Source: Oscillospiraceae bacterium UBA4632 (GTDB taxonomy: Bacteria; Bacillota; Clostridia; Oscillospirales; Oscillospiraceae). Taken from it: a stretch of 6,744 nucleotides of DNA. Both the position numbers and the translations under genes were made by a program. Location of the stretch: contig DHMW01000019.1 in the NCBI GenBank assembly GCA_002405995.1, positions 1,420 to 8,163 on the forward strand, in the 5' to 3' direction. Below the pieces are notes generated by a model that saw only the letters and a program-made list of their open reading frames with translations, was not told where the DNA came from and did not search any database. Shown here piece after piece: positions 5,488-6,744 of the stretch (positions are counted from its first letter, which is position 1; each line of letters starts with the position of its first letter).

Positions 5488-6027
5488 TTACAGCTCGACG
5501 ATGATGGGCTCGTGGTGCACCCTCGGCAGCAGCACATTTTTAACGTCGTCCGTTTTGAGCCGGATGGTCGAGGTGCAGAGGCACGGATGACAGGAGAAGA
5601 ACTCCGCCTCATAGGTCTCCCTGTCGATGAGCAGCTGCACGCGGTTCTCTTCGTCGTTCATAAGGCCGAGGATGGTCGCCGACCCCGGCGTGCAGTGCAG
5701 CAAGTCCCAAAGCTGCTCCTCCGGCGCGAACGACAGGCGGGCCGAGCCGATCTGGCGGCTCAAGTCCTTCGTATGAAACGCCTTGTGCGGCGGCATGCAT
5801 AAAAGATAGAAGCTCGTCTTCTGCCGGTTGCAGAGAAAGAGGTTTTTGCATACGTCCACGCCGAGCACGGCAGACACATCGTCGCACTTTTCCATCGTGT
5901 CGGCCAGCTCGTGCGTCACACGCTCATAGCCGATGCCGAGGGCATCCAAAAAGTCGAACGCCGCCGCTTCCTGTGCGGGCAGCTCGCCCTCGGGGCGGGA
6001 ATTGTGATAGATCGGAGAGATTTCCAT
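5488..6027 (-). CDS. YbaK/ProX-type aminoacyl-tRNA deacylase (Ala-tRNA(Pro) editing family)
   Basis: Free-standing proteins of this family hydrolyse mischarged tRNA, classically Ala-tRNA(Pro) for ProX/PrdX, cleaning up errors of prolyl-tRNA synthetase. The 179-residue sequence shows family features: VTHELADTM (37-45), a conserved lysine in CKNLFLCNRQKTSFYLL (60-76, Lys61), HTKDLSRQIGSARLSFA (85-101), TPGSATILGLMND (113-125) and a late CHPC segment (146-149). The exact tRNA substrate cannot be told from sequence. The ATG comes 6 bases after the murC stop. Its only purine-rich upstream element (GAAGAG) is about 12 bases away, so a weak ribosome site helped by termination-reinitiation from murC is likely. 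The same pair would then be one transcript ending at the hairpin 5439-5472. No internal Met gives a better start. Confidence 0.88.
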   Translation of the reverse strand: MEISPIYHNSRPEGELPAQEAAAFDFLDALGIGYERVTHELADTMEKCDDVSAVLGVDVCKNLFLCNRQKTSFYLLCMPPHKAFHTKDLSRQIGSARLSFAPEEQLWDLLHCTPGSATILGLMNDEENRVQLLIDRETYEAEFFSCHPCLCTSTIRLKTDDVKNVLLPRVHHEPIIVEL

Positions 6028-6033
6028 ATTGCT

Positions 6034-6744
6034 TTATTTCTCTTCTTTCAGCAGTTTTTCGCCGGCTTTGAAGATGTCGCCCGCGCCGACGGTCAGGATA
6101 AGGTCGCCCGGACAGGCGATGCGCGCGAGCGCGGCAGTCACCCTATCGAGCGTGGGGCAGTAGACAGAGCCGGGGATCTCACGGCAGAGGTCCATCGACG
6201 AAATGCCGATGTCATTCTGCTCGCGCGCGGCGTAGATCTCCGCCAGCACGACGACGTCGGGAACGCGCAGCTCTTTGACAAAGTCATCAAACAGCGCCTT
6301 TGTGCGCGTGTAGGTGTGCGGCTGGAAGGCGCAGATGATGCGCTTGTAGGGCAGCGTCTTCGCCATTTCGAGCAGCGCGTGCAGCTCGCCGGGATGGTGG
6401 GCGTAGTCATCGTAGACGTCCGCGCCGTGGTAGCTGCCCTTGTACTCAAAGCGGCGGCCCGCGCCCGTGAACGTCGCAAGACCGAGGCCGACGGCCTCGC
6501 CGCTGATACCGAGAAGATACGCCGCGCTCGCCGCGGCCAGCGCGTTCATCACGTTGTGCTTGCCGCCCACGCGCAGGGAGACGTGAGCATAGTAGCTGCC
6601 GCGGATATAGATATCAAAGCTCGGAAGCCCGTCCGTCCAGACGACGTTTTCCGCGCGGCACTGCGCGGCGGGATCGTCGTAGCTGAACCAGAAAACGGGC
6701 TGCGAGATGCCCTTGAGCGCATCGCGCGCGCCTTTGTCGTCCAT
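6034..6744 (-). CDS. murC: UDP-N-acetylmuramate--L-alanine ligase MurC, C-terminal half (cut by right edge)
   Basis: MurC is the cytoplasmic ATP-dependent ligase that adds L-alanine to UDP-MurNAc, the first amino acid of the peptidoglycan stem peptide. The visible 237 codons (236 residues and stop) cover the end of the central ATPase domain and the whole C-terminal domain. Visible motifs are GKHNVMNALAAASAAYLLG (61-79 of this fragment), TGAGRRFEYKG (93-103), DVYDDYAHHPGE (109-120), FQPHTYTRT (140-148) and a final VGAGDIFKAGEKL. The DDYAHHP and QPHTYTRT motifs separate MurC from MurD, MurE and MurF. The frame is open to the edge. The methionine encoded at the last three bases is probably internal, because a full MurC has about 450 residues. 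The TAA lies 6 bases before the proX-like start. Confidence 0.96.
   Translation of the reverse strand: MDDKGARDALKGISQPVFWFSYDDPAAQCRAENVVWTDGLPSFDIYIRGSYYAHVSLRVGGKHNVMNALAAASAAYLLGISGEAVGLGLATFTGAGRRFEYKGSYHGADVYDDYAHHPGELHALLEMAKTLPYKRIICAFQPHTYTRTKALFDDFVKELRVPDVVVLAEIYAAREQNDIGISSMDLCREIPGSVYCPTLDRVTAALARIACPGDLILTVGAGDIFKAGEKLLKEEK

Noticed and set aside
6742..6744. Start codon of murC at the right edge
   Set aside because: The fragment covers only the C-terminal half of MurC, so this methionine is almost certainly internal.

Overview
The window looks like ordinary chromosome from a fairly GC-rich Firmicute, probably a clostridial (Oscillospiraceae/Ruminococcaceae-like) species. Four things suggest this: a dnaG-sigA pair, strong AGGAGG-type ribosome binding sites before most genes, near-consensus sigma-A promoters, and an SigA core of Gram-positive type with a long acidic N-terminal part. 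The genus cannot be fixed from the sequence alone.

Layout, left to right. Positions 1-614 (minus) hold the N-terminal third of clpB, cut by the left edge just before its first Walker A motif. Positions 662-1312 (minus) hold a 216-residue ribbon-helix-helix protein of unknown function. It has its own strong extended -10 promoter and lies 47 bp upstream of clpB, so the two probably form one transcription unit. Positions 1449-1489 form a 17-bp perfect-stem terminator that ends the next unit. Positions 1498-2898 encode the primary sigma factor SigA, and 2891-4675 encode the primase DnaG. Both are on the minus strand with an 8-bp overlap, so this is a translationally coupled dnaG-sigA operon. Positions 4676-4864 are a divergent intergenic region. 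It carries a textbook TTGACA-17-TATAAT promoter for a plus-strand Sfp-type 4'-phosphopantetheinyl transferase (4865-5440). A hairpin at 5439-5472 lies between that gene and the convergent minus-strand unit, and probably terminates both. That unit is murC (C-terminal half, cut by the right edge) followed six bases later by a YbaK/ProX-type aminoacyl-tRNA deacylase (5488-6027).

The genes serve core housekeeping: protein disaggregation (ClpB), transcription initiation (SigA), replication priming (DnaG), carrier-protein activation (PPTase), peptidoglycan precursor synthesis (MurC) and translation quality control (ProX-like). No mobile element, CRISPR array, RNA gene or defence system is visible. 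The least explained item is the ribbon-helix-helix protein joined to clpB. It has an uncharacterised C-terminal domain of about 150 residues and a perfect AT-only palindrome beside its promoter, and it is the best candidate here for something not yet described. Apart from the two genes cut by the window edges, all genes appear intact; no frameshift or pseudogene was seen.
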